Assembly: GCF_003254055.1 (NCBI RefSeq)
Contig: NZ_QKZT01000005.1
Span: 62,001-126,000 of the forward strand
Source of the DNA: Algoriphagus chordae
Lineage (GTDB): Bacteria; Bacteroidota; Bacteroidia; Cytophagales; Cyclobacteriaceae
DNA: 64,000 nucleotides
Direction: 5' to 3'
Positions within the stretch are counted from its first letter, which is position 1. Every line of letters begins with the position of its first letter. The notes beneath the pieces are model-generated. The model was not told the DNA's origin and ran no database searches. It saw nothing but the letters and a program-made list of their open reading frames with translations. Positions 43,688 through 52,320 of this stretch are shown piece by piece. The translations under genes were made by a program, and so were the position numbers.

Positions 43688-44047
43688 TTTACTATAAGGT
43701 TTAGGGTTTGTTGTTAATGCTTTTTATTGTTAGTAATTATTCTCTTTTTCTGCTCAGAGACAGTATTTCTGATATGGATTTTTAATCTAAACATTCTCTT
43801 CCTACTTATCAATACTAATTATTTGTACACCGAAATAACTTGCGCAAACGATTGCTTTTCTCATATGAAATGATGGGCAGAAGCTGAACAACCAGTTCAG
43901 CCCCCCCTTCTCTTACAGGTTTTCAGAGGTGGATTTAATGTATTCTTTATAATGATTATCCCATATCACCATTTACGGTGATATTCTATTTTATCACCAT
44001 TTACGGTGATATTTTGATTTATCACCATTTACGGTGATATTGTGGCT
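43688..44047. other. Divergent intergenic region with operator array
   Basis: This 360-base region separates the Gfo/Idh/MocA gene (minus) and satD (plus). It holds the three-copy palindrome array at 43965-44038 and a hairpin GCTGAAC/GTTCAGC at 43883-43901. No coding frame or RNA gene is recognised. Confidence 0.6.
43965..44038 (+). promoter_or_regulatory. Triple palindromic operator before satD
   Basis: ATCACCATTTACGGTGAT occurs three times without a mismatch, at 43965-43982, 43993-44010 and 44021-44038. The period is exactly 28 bases, and the 10-base spacers differ partly. Each copy has ATCACC/GGTGAT arms. The last copy ends 9 bases before ATG 44048, so a bound protein would block the message start. 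The HTH-like C-terminus of SatD makes self-control a good guess. Confidence 0.8.
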
Positions 44048-44689
44048 ATGATTGCATTACTCACAGGAGACATCATCAATTCGCGAGAGCTAAAGGACCA
44101 GAATCTCTGGATCAATCCATTTAAGAAGTTGCTGCGCAACTGGGGACAAACACCTAAGCAATGGGAGATCTTTCGTGGAGATAGTTTTCAACTGGAAATC
44201 TCTGATCCGCAGGAAAGCTTACTAGCAGCCTTACAGATCAAAGCCCTTATTAAGAGCCTTCCCTATCCTGACGAGACCAAAAGAAGCTCACCAGTAGATG
44301 TGCGCATGGCAATAGGAATCGGTAACAAAACTTATAATGCCGACAGAATATCCGAGAGCAACGGAGAGGCTTTTGTGCGATCAGGTGAAAAATTTGAACA
44401 ACTGAAAAGTGAGATGATCACCCTAGCGATCAACTCCCCTTGGGCAGAATGGAATAATGAGATGAATCTCTACCTGAAATTGGCAGGAATTCAAATGGAT
44501 AGCTGGTCTATATCATCGGGTGAATTGATGTCTGAAATGCTCTCGAATCCAGATCGTACTCAAGCAGAGATCGGAAAATTGCTTCACATCAACCAAAATT
44601 CAGTAAGTAAGCGATACAAGGCCGCAAACGGAGAGGACATCCTAGCTATGGAGAAATTATTCAGAAAGAAACTTAGCCAGTTGCTCTGA
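44048..44689 (+). CDS. SatD family protein
   Basis: I start at ATG 44048 (MIALLTGDIINSRE), which fits the family start; a GTG at 44042 is also in frame. The 213-residue protein has a nucleotidyl-cyclase-like N-terminal part (TGDIINSR, FRGDSFQLE, VRMAIGIG) and a C-terminal helix-turn-helix (AEIGKLLHINQNSVSKRYKAA). The function of SatD is unknown; the HTH suggests a regulator, perhaps of its own operon through the palindromes upstream. Its stop overlaps the DUF3307 start (TGATG). Confidence 0.85.
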   Translation: MIALLTGDIINSRELKDQNLWINPFKKLLRNWGQTPKQWEIFRGDSFQLEISDPQESLLAALQIKALIKSLPYPDETKRSSPVDVRMAIGIGNKTYNADRISESNGEAFVRSGEKFEQLKSEMITLAINSPWAEWNNEMNLYLKLAGIQMDSWSISSGELMSEMLSNPDRTQAEIGKLLHINQNSVSKRYKAANGEDILAMEKLFRKKLSQLL

Positions 44690-45399
44690 TGCTCATATTA
44701 ATCAAACTAATTCTCGCCCATCTCATCGGAGATTTCCTACTCCAGCCCAGCTCATGGGTGAAAGAAAAGGAAAAACTCAAAGCCAAATCGCCCAAACTAT
44801 ACATCCATGTAATTATCCATGGCTTATTGGTCATGCTACTACTTTGGGACCTGAGTCAATGGCCAATCACAATCTGTATTATGGCCGCTCATCTGATCAT
44901 TGATCTGACAAAACTCTATGGCCAAAAGAAGAAAACAAAAACTCGTTGGTTTATCGCAGATCAAGCTATGCATCTACTCAGCATACTTGTGATATGGCTG
45001 ATCTTCACAGATCCTGAGCTAGGCATTCATAGTTTCTTTCAGCAGCCAAAGAATTTAGCATTGATCACCTTGCTGTTTTTCCTCAGCCAACCGACCTCTA
45101 TTATCTTATCCAATTTGCTCACAAACTGGGCAAAATCAATTCCTTCTCAGCCAGGACAATCTCTACAAAATGCCGGTAAATACATAGGGATTCTAGAGCG
45201 ACTATTTGTCTTTTCATTTATCGCCACAGGACATTGGGAGGCTGTAGGATTTTTGCTAGCTGCCAAATCAGTATTTAGATTTGGTGATCTACGAAAGTCA
45301 AAAGAGCGAAAACTCACAGAATACATTCTCATCGGAACCTTGCTAAGCTTTGGTACAGCCATGCTTGCGGGCCTTATCTTTTTATCTATTTCCAATTAA
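44689..45399 (+). CDS. DUF3307 membrane protein
   Basis: The 236-residue protein opens with the DUF3307 motif LAHLIGDFLLQPSSWVKEKEK and has several hydrophobic helices (about 43-62, 92-110, 120-140, 170-190, 210-232) and histidines HVIIHG and HLIIDL. The function is unknown. SatD and DUF3307 genes are usual neighbours. It overlaps satD by one base and abuts the next gene with no gap (TAA directly before ATG). Confidence 0.85.
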   Translation: MLILIKLILAHLIGDFLLQPSSWVKEKEKLKAKSPKLYIHVIIHGLLVMLLLWDLSQWPITICIMAAHLIIDLTKLYGQKKKTKTRWFIADQAMHLLSILVIWLIFTDPELGIHSFFQQPKNLALITLLFFLSQPTSIILSNLLTNWAKSIPSQPGQSLQNAGKYIGILERLFVFSFIATGHWEAVGFLLAAKSVFRFGDLRKSKERKLTEYILIGTLLSFGTAMLAGLIFLSISN

Positions 45400-46302
45400 A
45401 TGACGCCAAGCACTGAACTGGATTCCATCCAACTCAATTTTTCTTCCAGCGATTTACTGCTTCTCAATCTTGCCTTGGCCTTGATCATGTATGGCGTAGC
45501 ACTGGACCTAAGATTTGAGGATTTCAAATACCTAGCAAAAAACCCAAAAGGCTTCTTCCTAGGGGTATTTTCACAATTTCTACTCTTACCTTTTCTTACC
45601 TGGTGCTTAGTATTGATCATGAAGCCCCCTCCATCTGTGGCACTAGGAATGTTCCTAGTAGCGGCTTGTCCTGGCGGAAATGTATCCAATTTCCTAAGCA
45701 GCTTGGCAAAAGGAAACACCGCCCTTTCGGTAAGTCTAACTGGATTTTCCAGTATTATATCCATCATCAGTACGCCATTGAACTTTGCGCTCTGGGCAGG
45801 ATTATATGCACCAACCTCAAACTTACTTCGAGACATTAGCCTGGACTATTCTGATGCATTTACTACCGTAGCCTTGATTCTCGGTATTCCTTTGATTCTT
45901 GGAATATTCACACATAAATACGCTCCTAGTTTTGCGGAAAAAGCATCTAAGGTCCTCAAGCCAGTCAGTATTTTGATTTTTGCGGCATTTGTAGTGATTG
46001 CTTTTGCAGGTAACTTCGACCTATTTGTCAAGTACATTTCCCTAATCTTCCTCTGGGTTCTAGCTCATAATTTCGTTGCCCTAGGATCTGGATTTCTCTG
46101 CGGGAAACTATTCCGCTTACCCTTAGCCGATGTGAAAACGATGACCATTGAGACGGGAATTCAAAATTCAGGCTTAGGGCTGGTTTTGATATTCACTTAT
46201 TTTGATGGCCTTGGTGGAATGGCTATTATTACGGCTTGGTGGGGCATCTGGCACCTGATTTCAGGGATGTGCATCGCAAGTCTTTGGAAATCAAAAGTCT
46301 GA
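45400..46302 (+). CDS. Bile acid:sodium symporter family (BASS) transporter
   Basis: The 300-residue protein has nine or so hydrophobic helices and BASS motifs: ACPGGNVSNFLSSLAKGN and, near the end, ETGIQNSGLGLVL. Members carry organic anions with Na+; substrates range from bile acids to pantoate and pyruvate. It directly follows DUF3307, so it is part of the satD operon. The substrate cannot be read here. Confidence 0.9.
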   Translation: MTPSTELDSIQLNFSSSDLLLLNLALALIMYGVALDLRFEDFKYLAKNPKGFFLGVFSQFLLLPFLTWCLVLIMKPPPSVALGMFLVAACPGGNVSNFLSSLAKGNTALSVSLTGFSSIISIISTPLNFALWAGLYAPTSNLLRDISLDYSDAFTTVALILGIPLILGIFTHKYAPSFAEKASKVLKPVSILIFAAFVVIAFAGNFDLFVKYISLIFLWVLAHNFVALGSGFLCGKLFRLPLADVKTMTIETGIQNSGLGLVLIFTYFDGLGGMAIITAWWGIWHLISGMCIASLWKSKV

Positions 46303-46336
46303 CTATATAAACTGACTTTGAAACGATAATATATCA

Positions 46337-47338
46337 ATGCAATACTTAATAAATGAATTCCTTCGCATCATCGTTAGGATCTCGCTGAAAGGATATTTCA
46401 ATAAAATTATAATTGATGGGAAGGAAAATATCCCTAAAAACACTCCAATTCTTCTAGTAGCTAACCACCAAAATGCGCTTATCGATCCTCTGCTATTAGC
46501 TACTCATACTGGTCTAAAGCCATCTTTTTTGACGCGCGCATCTGTTTTCAAACAATCCTTTGTCGCCAAGCTGCTCAATTTCATCCACATGCTACCTGTT
46601 TATAGAGTCCGGGATGGATTCTCCACTATTCAGCAAAATCAGGGGACTTTTGACCAGACTTATGAGGTACTTCGTGAAAATGGAACGGTGATCATTTTTG
46701 CCGAAGGCAGTCATTCTCTCATCAGAAATCTTCGACCACTAAGCAAGGGCTTTACCAGAATAGCTTTTGGCCTCAAAGAGAAATACCCAGAAACTACTCC
46801 CGTGATCTTACCTGTAGCGCTAGATTACAGCGCCCACATGCGATCTGGAAGTATCGCTAGAGTCACTATCGGTAAGGCAATTCCTGTGGACATGCCAGCC
46901 TCAAAATCTGGTTTACTGACTAAATCGGTACAGGTAGCGGTAAAAAACCTCGTGGTAGAAATTCCAGATGAAGGTTATGATCAGCATTTGGAGAATCTGA
47001 TTGAGCATCAAGTAGATCTGAGTTCAAGAGCAGATGTAAACCTATTTTTAGAAACAGGCGAAGTTCCTAATCCTGTCAAAGAAGTATCTGGATTCAAGAA
47101 TAAGCTGATGAAGATCTTCCATTTCCCGCTTTATTTATTGTGGTTATGGAAAAAACCAAGTGTGAAAGACCCTGTTTTTTCATCCACCTGGAAGTTTTTG
47201 ATAGGATTTGCACTGGGTCCAGCCTATTATATGTTACTACTTTGGCTTGCTATAAGCAGCCCCTTAGGTTCTTGGGCGCTGGCATTTTTGCTGATGGCAA
47301 TCATCACCTTGATCATTAATAAAAACCCTCAGGAATAA
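46337..47338 (+). CDS. PlsC-like lysophospholipid acyltransferase
   Basis: The 333-residue protein has the acyltransferase motif ANHQNALIDPLL (His-x5-Asp variant) near residue 40-52, the substrate motif FAEGSHS and PVALDYS as the third block. A C-terminal pair of membrane helices lies at about 285-330. It transfers an acyl chain to a lysophospholipid or glycerol-3-phosphate-like acceptor. It follows the transporter by 34 bases and may be the last gene of the satD unit. Confidence 0.85.
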   Translation: MQYLINEFLRIIVRISLKGYFNKIIIDGKENIPKNTPILLVANHQNALIDPLLLATHTGLKPSFLTRASVFKQSFVAKLLNFIHMLPVYRVRDGFSTIQQNQGTFDQTYEVLRENGTVIIFAEGSHSLIRNLRPLSKGFTRIAFGLKEKYPETTPVILPVALDYSAHMRSGSIARVTIGKAIPVDMPASKSGLLTKSVQVAVKNLVVEIPDEGYDQHLENLIEHQVDLSSRADVNLFLETGEVPNPVKEVSGFKNKLMKIFHFPLYLLWLWKKPSVKDPVFSSTWKFLIGFALGPAYYMLLLWLAISSPLGSWALAFLLMAIITLIINKNPQE

Positions 47339-47414
47339 ACCCAGTCATGGCCAAATATTCTTTGGGATATTTTATAACTTTGAAAGAAGAGATAAACCCA
47401 ATAAATAACTAACC

Positions 47415-48509
47415 ATGAGTCCAGACTTTCTACCCCTGAAGGGGACAGATTATGTAGAATTGTATGTTGGCAATGCCAAGCAATCTGCACTTTACTATCA
47501 ATATGCTTTTGGCTATGAACTTATCGCTTATGCTGGTCCTGAGACTGGCGTGAAGGATAGAGCTTCCTATGTGTTGAAGCAGGACAAAATCAGATTGGTA
47601 CTTACTTCCCCTTTGCATCCTGAAGGAGAAATTGCGGAACATATTCGAAAACACGGTGATGGTGTAAAAGTCCTCGCCTTGTGGGTGGATGATGCCGAGC
47701 AATCCTGGATAGAAACTACCAATAGAGGAGCTGAATCCGCCCTAGAGCCGAAAGTTCTATCCGATGAATTTGGGGAGGTCAAAGTAGCTTCGATCAAGAC
47801 TTACGGCGAAACCATTCACACCTTCGTAGAACGAAAAGACTACAAAGGCATTTTTCTCCCAGGCTATCAACCTAGATCAAGTACCTACACAGCGCAGCCC
47901 ATTGGGCTGAAGTATATAGATCACTGTGTGGGAAATGTAGAATTAGGAGAGATGAATCGCTGGGTAGAATTCTATGAAACGGTCATGGGATTCCAATTGC
48001 TCATCACATTTGACGACGAAGACATTTCTACAGAATATTCAGCTTTGATGTCCAAGGTAGTTTCCAATGGAAATGGTTATGTCAAATTCCCGATCAATGA
48101 ACCAGCCGAAGGCAAAAAGAAATCGCAGATCGAAGAATACCTAGACTTCTACCGTGGCCCAGGAGTACAACATATGGCGATAGCTACGGATGATATCATT
48201 GAGACAGTAACTGAACTGAGAAAAAGAGGAGTGGAATTCCTGGTAGTTCCTACCTCCTACTACGATGATTTGCTGGATCGTGTGGGAAAAATAGATGAGG
48301 ATTTGCAGCCATTGAAAGATCTCAATATCCTAGTGGATCGGGATGACGAAGGTTATTTGTTACAGATTTTCACCAAACCTGTGCAAGATAGACCGACACT
48401 TTTCTTTGAAATCATCCAGCGAAAAGGAGCCAAATCTTTCGGAAAGGGGAATTTTAAAGCACTTTTCGAAGCTATAGAAAGAGAACAAGGACTGCGAGGA
48501 AACTTATAA
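47415..48509 (+). CDS. hppD: 4-hydroxyphenylpyruvate dioxygenase
   Basis: The 364-residue protein has two VOC-type halves. The C-terminal half carries the iron ligands in YIDHCVGNVE, GVQHMAIATDD and LFFEIIQRKG. It turns 4-hydroxyphenylpyruvate into homogentisate in tyrosine breakdown. The length fits the family. A perfect -7 box TAACTTTG lies at 47375-47382 but without a clear -33 box. The homogentisate dioxygenase gene is not in this window. A terminator follows at 48521. Confidence 0.95.
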   Translation: MSPDFLPLKGTDYVELYVGNAKQSALYYQYAFGYELIAYAGPETGVKDRASYVLKQDKIRLVLTSPLHPEGEIAEHIRKHGDGVKVLALWVDDAEQSWIETTNRGAESALEPKVLSDEFGEVKVASIKTYGETIHTFVERKDYKGIFLPGYQPRSSTYTAQPIGLKYIDHCVGNVELGEMNRWVEFYETVMGFQLLITFDDEDISTEYSALMSKVVSNGNGYVKFPINEPAEGKKKSQIEEYLDFYRGPGVQHMAIATDDIIETVTELRKRGVEFLVVPTSYYDDLLDRVGKIDEDLQPLKDLNILVDRDDEGYLLQIFTKPVQDRPTLFFEIIQRKGAKSFGKGNFKALFEAIEREQGLRGNL

Positions 48510-48520
48510 ATCATTAGCCT

Positions 48521-48560
48521 ATAGCCGACTTCGAATTTTAGTCGGCTATTGCGTTTTCAT
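48521..48560 (+). terminator. Terminator after hppD
   Basis: ATAGCCGACT and AGTCGGCTAT (48521-48549) form a 10-base stem, followed by a T-rich stretch broken by GCG and CA. Confidence 0.65.
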
Positions 48561-48600
48561 TTTTGCTGAAAAAGGCCTAATTTCTTAAAAATTTTAAGCT

Positions 48601-49197
48601 ATGAAATCAATTCTCAGTATTATTTCCAACACTATAAAAGGCGGAATATTTTTTCTATTTCCAATCGTGTTGATTCTCATCTTTTTTGAAAAGATCATCC
48701 ATATTTTAAATCCTATAGCTACAAAGGTCAGTGCTGCTTTAGGTCTTGAGGATTCCTCATTGGATTTCCCCTATATCATTGCTATCATCATCATTATCCT
48801 TTTTTGCTTTATAGCAGGCACAGTTGCAAAACTTGGTGCTGGTAAATGGCTGGTCGATTGGATCGAAAATCATATTTTGATTCTTTTCCCAGGATACCAA
48901 CTGATGAAAACCACCATGCAGACCAACGTGGGGCTAGATAGTGACAAAGAGTATCCTGTAGTCCTTGTGCCTATTGATGGCTGGATGATCGCATTTCATG
49001 TAGACACTTTAGATAATGGAAATATTGTCGTCTTTGTCCCATCCGCTCCAAGTGTATGGGAAGGAAATGTGGTGCTCTTTGAAAAGGAACAAATTCGCTC
49101 CTCTCACCTCACACAGAAGCAAGCTGTCCAACTCATCAAGAGACTTGGCGTGGGCACGAACGAAATCTTCTCCCACGGTAAACCCACCAACGTCTAA
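48601..49197 (+). CDS. DUF502 membrane protein
   Basis: The 198-residue protein has two membrane helices (about 12-35 and 58-82) and a soluble C-terminal domain with FPGYQLMKTTM and VFVPSAPSVWEGNV, as in DUF502. In plants relatives are known as LIKE-COV proteins; the bacterial role is unknown. It stands between hppD and topoisomerase IB, each with its own spacing, so it is probably monocistronic. Confidence 0.85.
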   Translation: MKSILSIISNTIKGGIFFLFPIVLILIFFEKIIHILNPIATKVSAALGLEDSSLDFPYIIAIIIIILFCFIAGTVAKLGAGKWLVDWIENHILILFPGYQLMKTTMQTNVGLDSDKEYPVVLVPIDGWMIAFHVDTLDNGNIVVFVPSAPSVWEGNVVLFEKEQIRSSHLTQKQAVQLIKRLGVGTNEIFSHGKPTNV

Positions 49198-49254
49198 TCT
49201 GCTTGTGCATGAGTCTTGTAATGATTTTAGAAAATATCCTAACATCACAAGCAT

Positions 49255-50277
49255 ATGGTCACCGCAGCCGATCTCCCACAAGGTCTCGTGTACATCAGAG
49301 ACTCACAACCTGGAATACTTAGAAAGAAAAGAGGTCGTGGCTTCGTCTTTTTAGATAAAGACAATGAAAAGCTTTCAAATGAATCTCATTTGGAACGAAT
49401 TCAAGATTTGGTCATTCCGCCTGCTTGGAAAAATGTATGGATCAGCCCAAAAAAGAACAGCTACCTACAGGCTACCGGAATAGATGAAAAGGGCAGAAAG
49501 CAATATCTATATCATTCAAAATGGAGTGAATACGCTCAAAAAATAAAGTATGAGGACCTGCTCAAATTTGGGTTTTATTTGCCCAAACTGCGAGAGCGCT
49601 ATCAAAAGGACTTAAGGCAAAGAACATGGAACAAGAATAAAGTTCTGGCTTTGGCTACTGCCCTGTTAGATGAATTGTACCTGAGAGTTGGAAACAAACA
49701 ATATACTGAAACCAACAAAACCCATGGCTTGACTACACTCAGAAGAAAGCATCTCAAAGAAGATGGAAAAAAACTTCTGATCAACTACACAGCGAAAAGT
49801 GGAAAAGAGCGCTCTGTATCCCTCACCAATAAAAGGCTGATCCGAATGCTAAAAGATTGCTCTCAGCTTCCTGGCCATGAGCTATTCAGATATCAGGAAG
49901 ACAACAAATGGCATACAGTAGATTCCTCTGCACTCAATGAATACATCAGTCAGGAGGCTCCTGCGGAAGATTACTACACCGCAAAATACTTTAGAACTTG
50001 GGGGGCAAATTGTGTTTGTATCAAGCGCACAGAAGAAGTAGGAAAGCTTTGTGAGGAAAGTAGAAAAAAGCCTGAGACCACTCTGATCGGATTAGTTGCG
50101 GAAGAAATGGGTCATACCGTAGCGGTCTGCAAAAGCTCCTATTTACATCCAGAGATTTTGTCTCACTGCTTGAATCCGCAGAAACTGAAAGACTGTCTCC
50201 CTAAAGATTTTTCCAGTGAAGGATACAAACCTGAGGAAGTTCATTTGATGCAAATCCTCTGCACAAAGCTTAGTTAA
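49255..50277 (+). CDS. DNA topoisomerase IB
   Basis: The 340-residue protein is a poxvirus-type topoisomerase IB. The N-terminal part has GRGFVFLD and IPPAWKNVWI, then comes the catalytic core with LRVGNKQYTETN and HGLTTLRRKHL. The active-site Tyr lies in CKSSYLHPEIL near residue 296, after FRTWGANC. It relaxes positive and negative supercoils by cutting one strand through a 3'-phosphotyrosyl link. It is single and unlinked to the DNA repair cassette at 18507-24198. Confidence 0.92.
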   Translation: MVTAADLPQGLVYIRDSQPGILRKKRGRGFVFLDKDNEKLSNESHLERIQDLVIPPAWKNVWISPKKNSYLQATGIDEKGRKQYLYHSKWSEYAQKIKYEDLLKFGFYLPKLRERYQKDLRQRTWNKNKVLALATALLDELYLRVGNKQYTETNKTHGLTTLRRKHLKEDGKKLLINYTAKSGKERSVSLTNKRLIRMLKDCSQLPGHELFRYQEDNKWHTVDSSALNEYISQEAPAEDYYTAKYFRTWGANCVCIKRTEEVGKLCEESRKKPETTLIGLVAEEMGHTVAVCKSSYLHPEILSHCLNPQKLKDCLPKDFSSEGYKPEEVHLMQILCTKLS

Positions 50278-50341
50278 CTCACTATAAGCTGATCTTGGCA
50301 TGTTTTTTTGACAAGATTCTTCAAAAAAGAACTATTAATAT

Positions 50342-51298
50342 ATGAGTACAGCAGAAGTGTTAGGGTATGACACCCAAAAGATATTTGATAAAATTACAAA
50401 CAAACTAAGCGGATGGCTAGACATCATAATTGAGAATCTACCCAATTTTGTTCTAGCCATTATCCTTATAATTTGTACGATTTTCATAGCAAAGACAATC
50501 AAACGACTATCTGCTACATACATTCATAAACTTGGCACCAATGAAACCATCAGCAGATTCCTGAGTCAACTGATTTTTCTAGGGATTCTGGTATTGGGAA
50601 TTATGCTGGCGCTATCGGCGATGGATCTTACTAAGACAGTTTCATCCATTTTGGCAGGTTTGGGGATTATTGGTTTGGCTTTGGGATTTGCATTTCAGGA
50701 TACCGCTGCCAACTTTATTTCGGGCGTGTACATTACATTCAACCAGCCCTACAAGATCGGAGATATCATTCAGACACATGATGGACATGAAGGGTCCGTG
50801 ATCGATATCAACCTACGTGTCACAAAAATAAAAACCTATAACGGACCTATCGTCTATGTGCCCAATCGATATTTGTTTCAGGAATGCTTTACCAATTTCA
50901 CAGAATTTGCACAGCGAAGGGTACAGATAGAATGTGGCGTGAGCTATGGAGAGGACCTGGAGCAGGTAGAGCAGATTGCAATTGAGTCAGCGAAAAATCT
51001 CAAAAGCAGATTACAGTCTGAGGAACCTACCCTATTCTGGACAGGTTTCGGTGATAGCTCTATCAATTTCTCCTTAAATATCTGGTGCAAATTTGATGAA
51101 CACACCAAGGATTTTATACCTCTGAGAAACGAAGCCATAATTGCATTGAAGAAAGCTTTTGATAAAAATGATATTATGATTCCATTCCCAATACGTACTT
51201 TGGACTTTGGAATAAAGGGTGGTACACAGCTTAATAAAGAACTATCCGGACTTTCTATTTCGCCACAAAATGGCTCCACCCAAACCAGTGAGAGCTAA
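50342..51298 (+). CDS. Small-conductance mechanosensitive channel (MscS family)
   Basis: The 318-residue protein has three membrane helices (about 34-53, 72-97, 100-125) and the MscS pore/beta region: GLGIIGLALGFAFQDTAAN, then ISGVYITFNQPYKIGDII and VYVPNRYLFQECFTNF. It opens on membrane tension and lets solutes out during osmotic downshock. Its stop overlaps the next start by one base (TAATG), so the YihY gene is translated with it. Confidence 0.92.
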   Translation: MSTAEVLGYDTQKIFDKITNKLSGWLDIIIENLPNFVLAIILIICTIFIAKTIKRLSATYIHKLGTNETISRFLSQLIFLGILVLGIMLALSAMDLTKTVSSILAGLGIIGLALGFAFQDTAANFISGVYITFNQPYKIGDIIQTHDGHEGSVIDINLRVTKIKTYNGPIVYVPNRYLFQECFTNFTEFAQRRVQIECGVSYGEDLEQVEQIAIESAKNLKSRLQSEEPTLFWTGFGDSSINFSLNIWCKFDEHTKDFIPLRNEAIIALKKAFDKNDIMIPFPIRTLDFGIKGGTQLNKELSGLSISPQNGSTQTSES

Positions 51299-52320
51299 TG
51301 GAAACTGAAGAAAACATGGGAAACCTTACCCCTACACGATTCAAAATCACTCACATCCCCAGTTTGATGGTGGAGAGTTTCAAGCAATGGAATAATGCGG
51401 ATCCATGGAGACTCAGCGCTGTAATTGCATACTACGCTGTTCTTTCTCTTCCAGCCTTATTGGTTATTGTGATCAATACGGTAGGCTCTATTTGGGGAGT
51501 CGAATTAGTAACTGGAAGATTAGAAAATGAGCTTTCTTCAGCGATGGGGCCAGAAACAGCCGAGTTCCTCACGAGTATGGTAGAAGAAACACAAACTAGC
51601 GGGAAATCTACAATTGCTTCTATTATAGGAATTGGGATATTGATTTTTGGTGCTTCGGGTGTTTTTTTCCATTTGAAAATCAGCATAAACTCAATATGGG
51701 GGCTAAAGCAAGATGCTGATGTAAAGTGGTACCGTATGCTATTAGATCGTGCAGTTAGCTTTGGATTCGTACTTGTACTTGGGTTCCTTTTGTTTATCAG
51801 TTTCTTACTCACGGCACTTCTTTCCTTTTTCAGTGATTTCATCAATAGCATACTGCCAGAATTTGTCGTTGTATTCGCTTTCCTACTCGATTTTTTGATT
51901 TCCTTTGGAGTGATTGCGGCTTTGTTTGCACTTATATTTAAATACCTCCCCGATGCAAAAATCCAATGGAAATCCGTTTGGGTAGGAGCTTTTCTGACCT
52001 CATTCCTTTTCTCAATTTCAAAATATTTATTGGGTATATATTTTGGAGCTGCGGAGCCAGGATCTACTTATGGGGCCGCTGGATCCATTATTCTTGTCTT
52101 GCTTTGGGTCTCCTATTCTTGTTTGATTTTCTTCTATGGAGCCGAATTCACCAAAGTATTCTCTATCAGATATGGGTATGGAATCATTCCTAGAAAACAT
52201 TATTCCAGGGTAAAAAAAAAAGAGGTAGTATTGAAAGGTGACTTTGTACCGGCACCGGAGGATCCACTTCCCGAAGGAGAAGAGGATGATCTGGAAGAAG
52301 ACTTAAAGAAAGAAATCTAG
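51298..52320 (+). CDS. YihY/BrkB family membrane protein
   Basis: The 340-residue protein has six hydrophobic helices (about 40-60, 102-120, 150-175, 185-200, 205-220, 250-275) and the family motifs AVIAYYAVLSLPALL, GASGVFFHLKISINSIWG and LPDAKIQWKSVWVGA. The C-terminal tail is acidic (EEDDLEEDLKKE). Family members are often called RNase BN by mistake; the role is unknown. The start ATG overlaps the stop of the MscS gene; M6 is a second option. Its stop shares bases with the stop of the convergent barrel gene. Confidence 0.88.
   Translation: METEENMGNLTPTRFKITHIPSLMVESFKQWNNADPWRLSAVIAYYAVLSLPALLVIVINTVGSIWGVELVTGRLENELSSAMGPETAEFLTSMVEETQTSGKSTIASIIGIGILIFGASGVFFHLKISINSIWGLKQDADVKWYRMLLDRAVSFGFVLVLGFLLFISFLLTALLSFFSDFINSILPEFVVVFAFLLDFLISFGVIAALFALIFKYLPDAKIQWKSVWVGAFLTSFLFSISKYLLGIYFGAAEPGSTYGAAGSIILVLLWVSYSCLIFFYGAEFTKVFSIRYGYGIIPRKHYSRVKKKEVVLKGDFVPAPEDPLPEGEEDDLEEDLKKEI

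Noticed and set aside
43965-44038. Possible CRISPR array
   Set aside because: The repeats are only 18 bases with 10-base spacers, three copies, palindromic and next to a start codon; no cas gene is present. An operator array fits better.
51298-52320. Ribonuclease BN
   Set aside because: The name is a historic mis-assignment for YihY proteins; no nuclease motif is present and the protein is an integral membrane protein.
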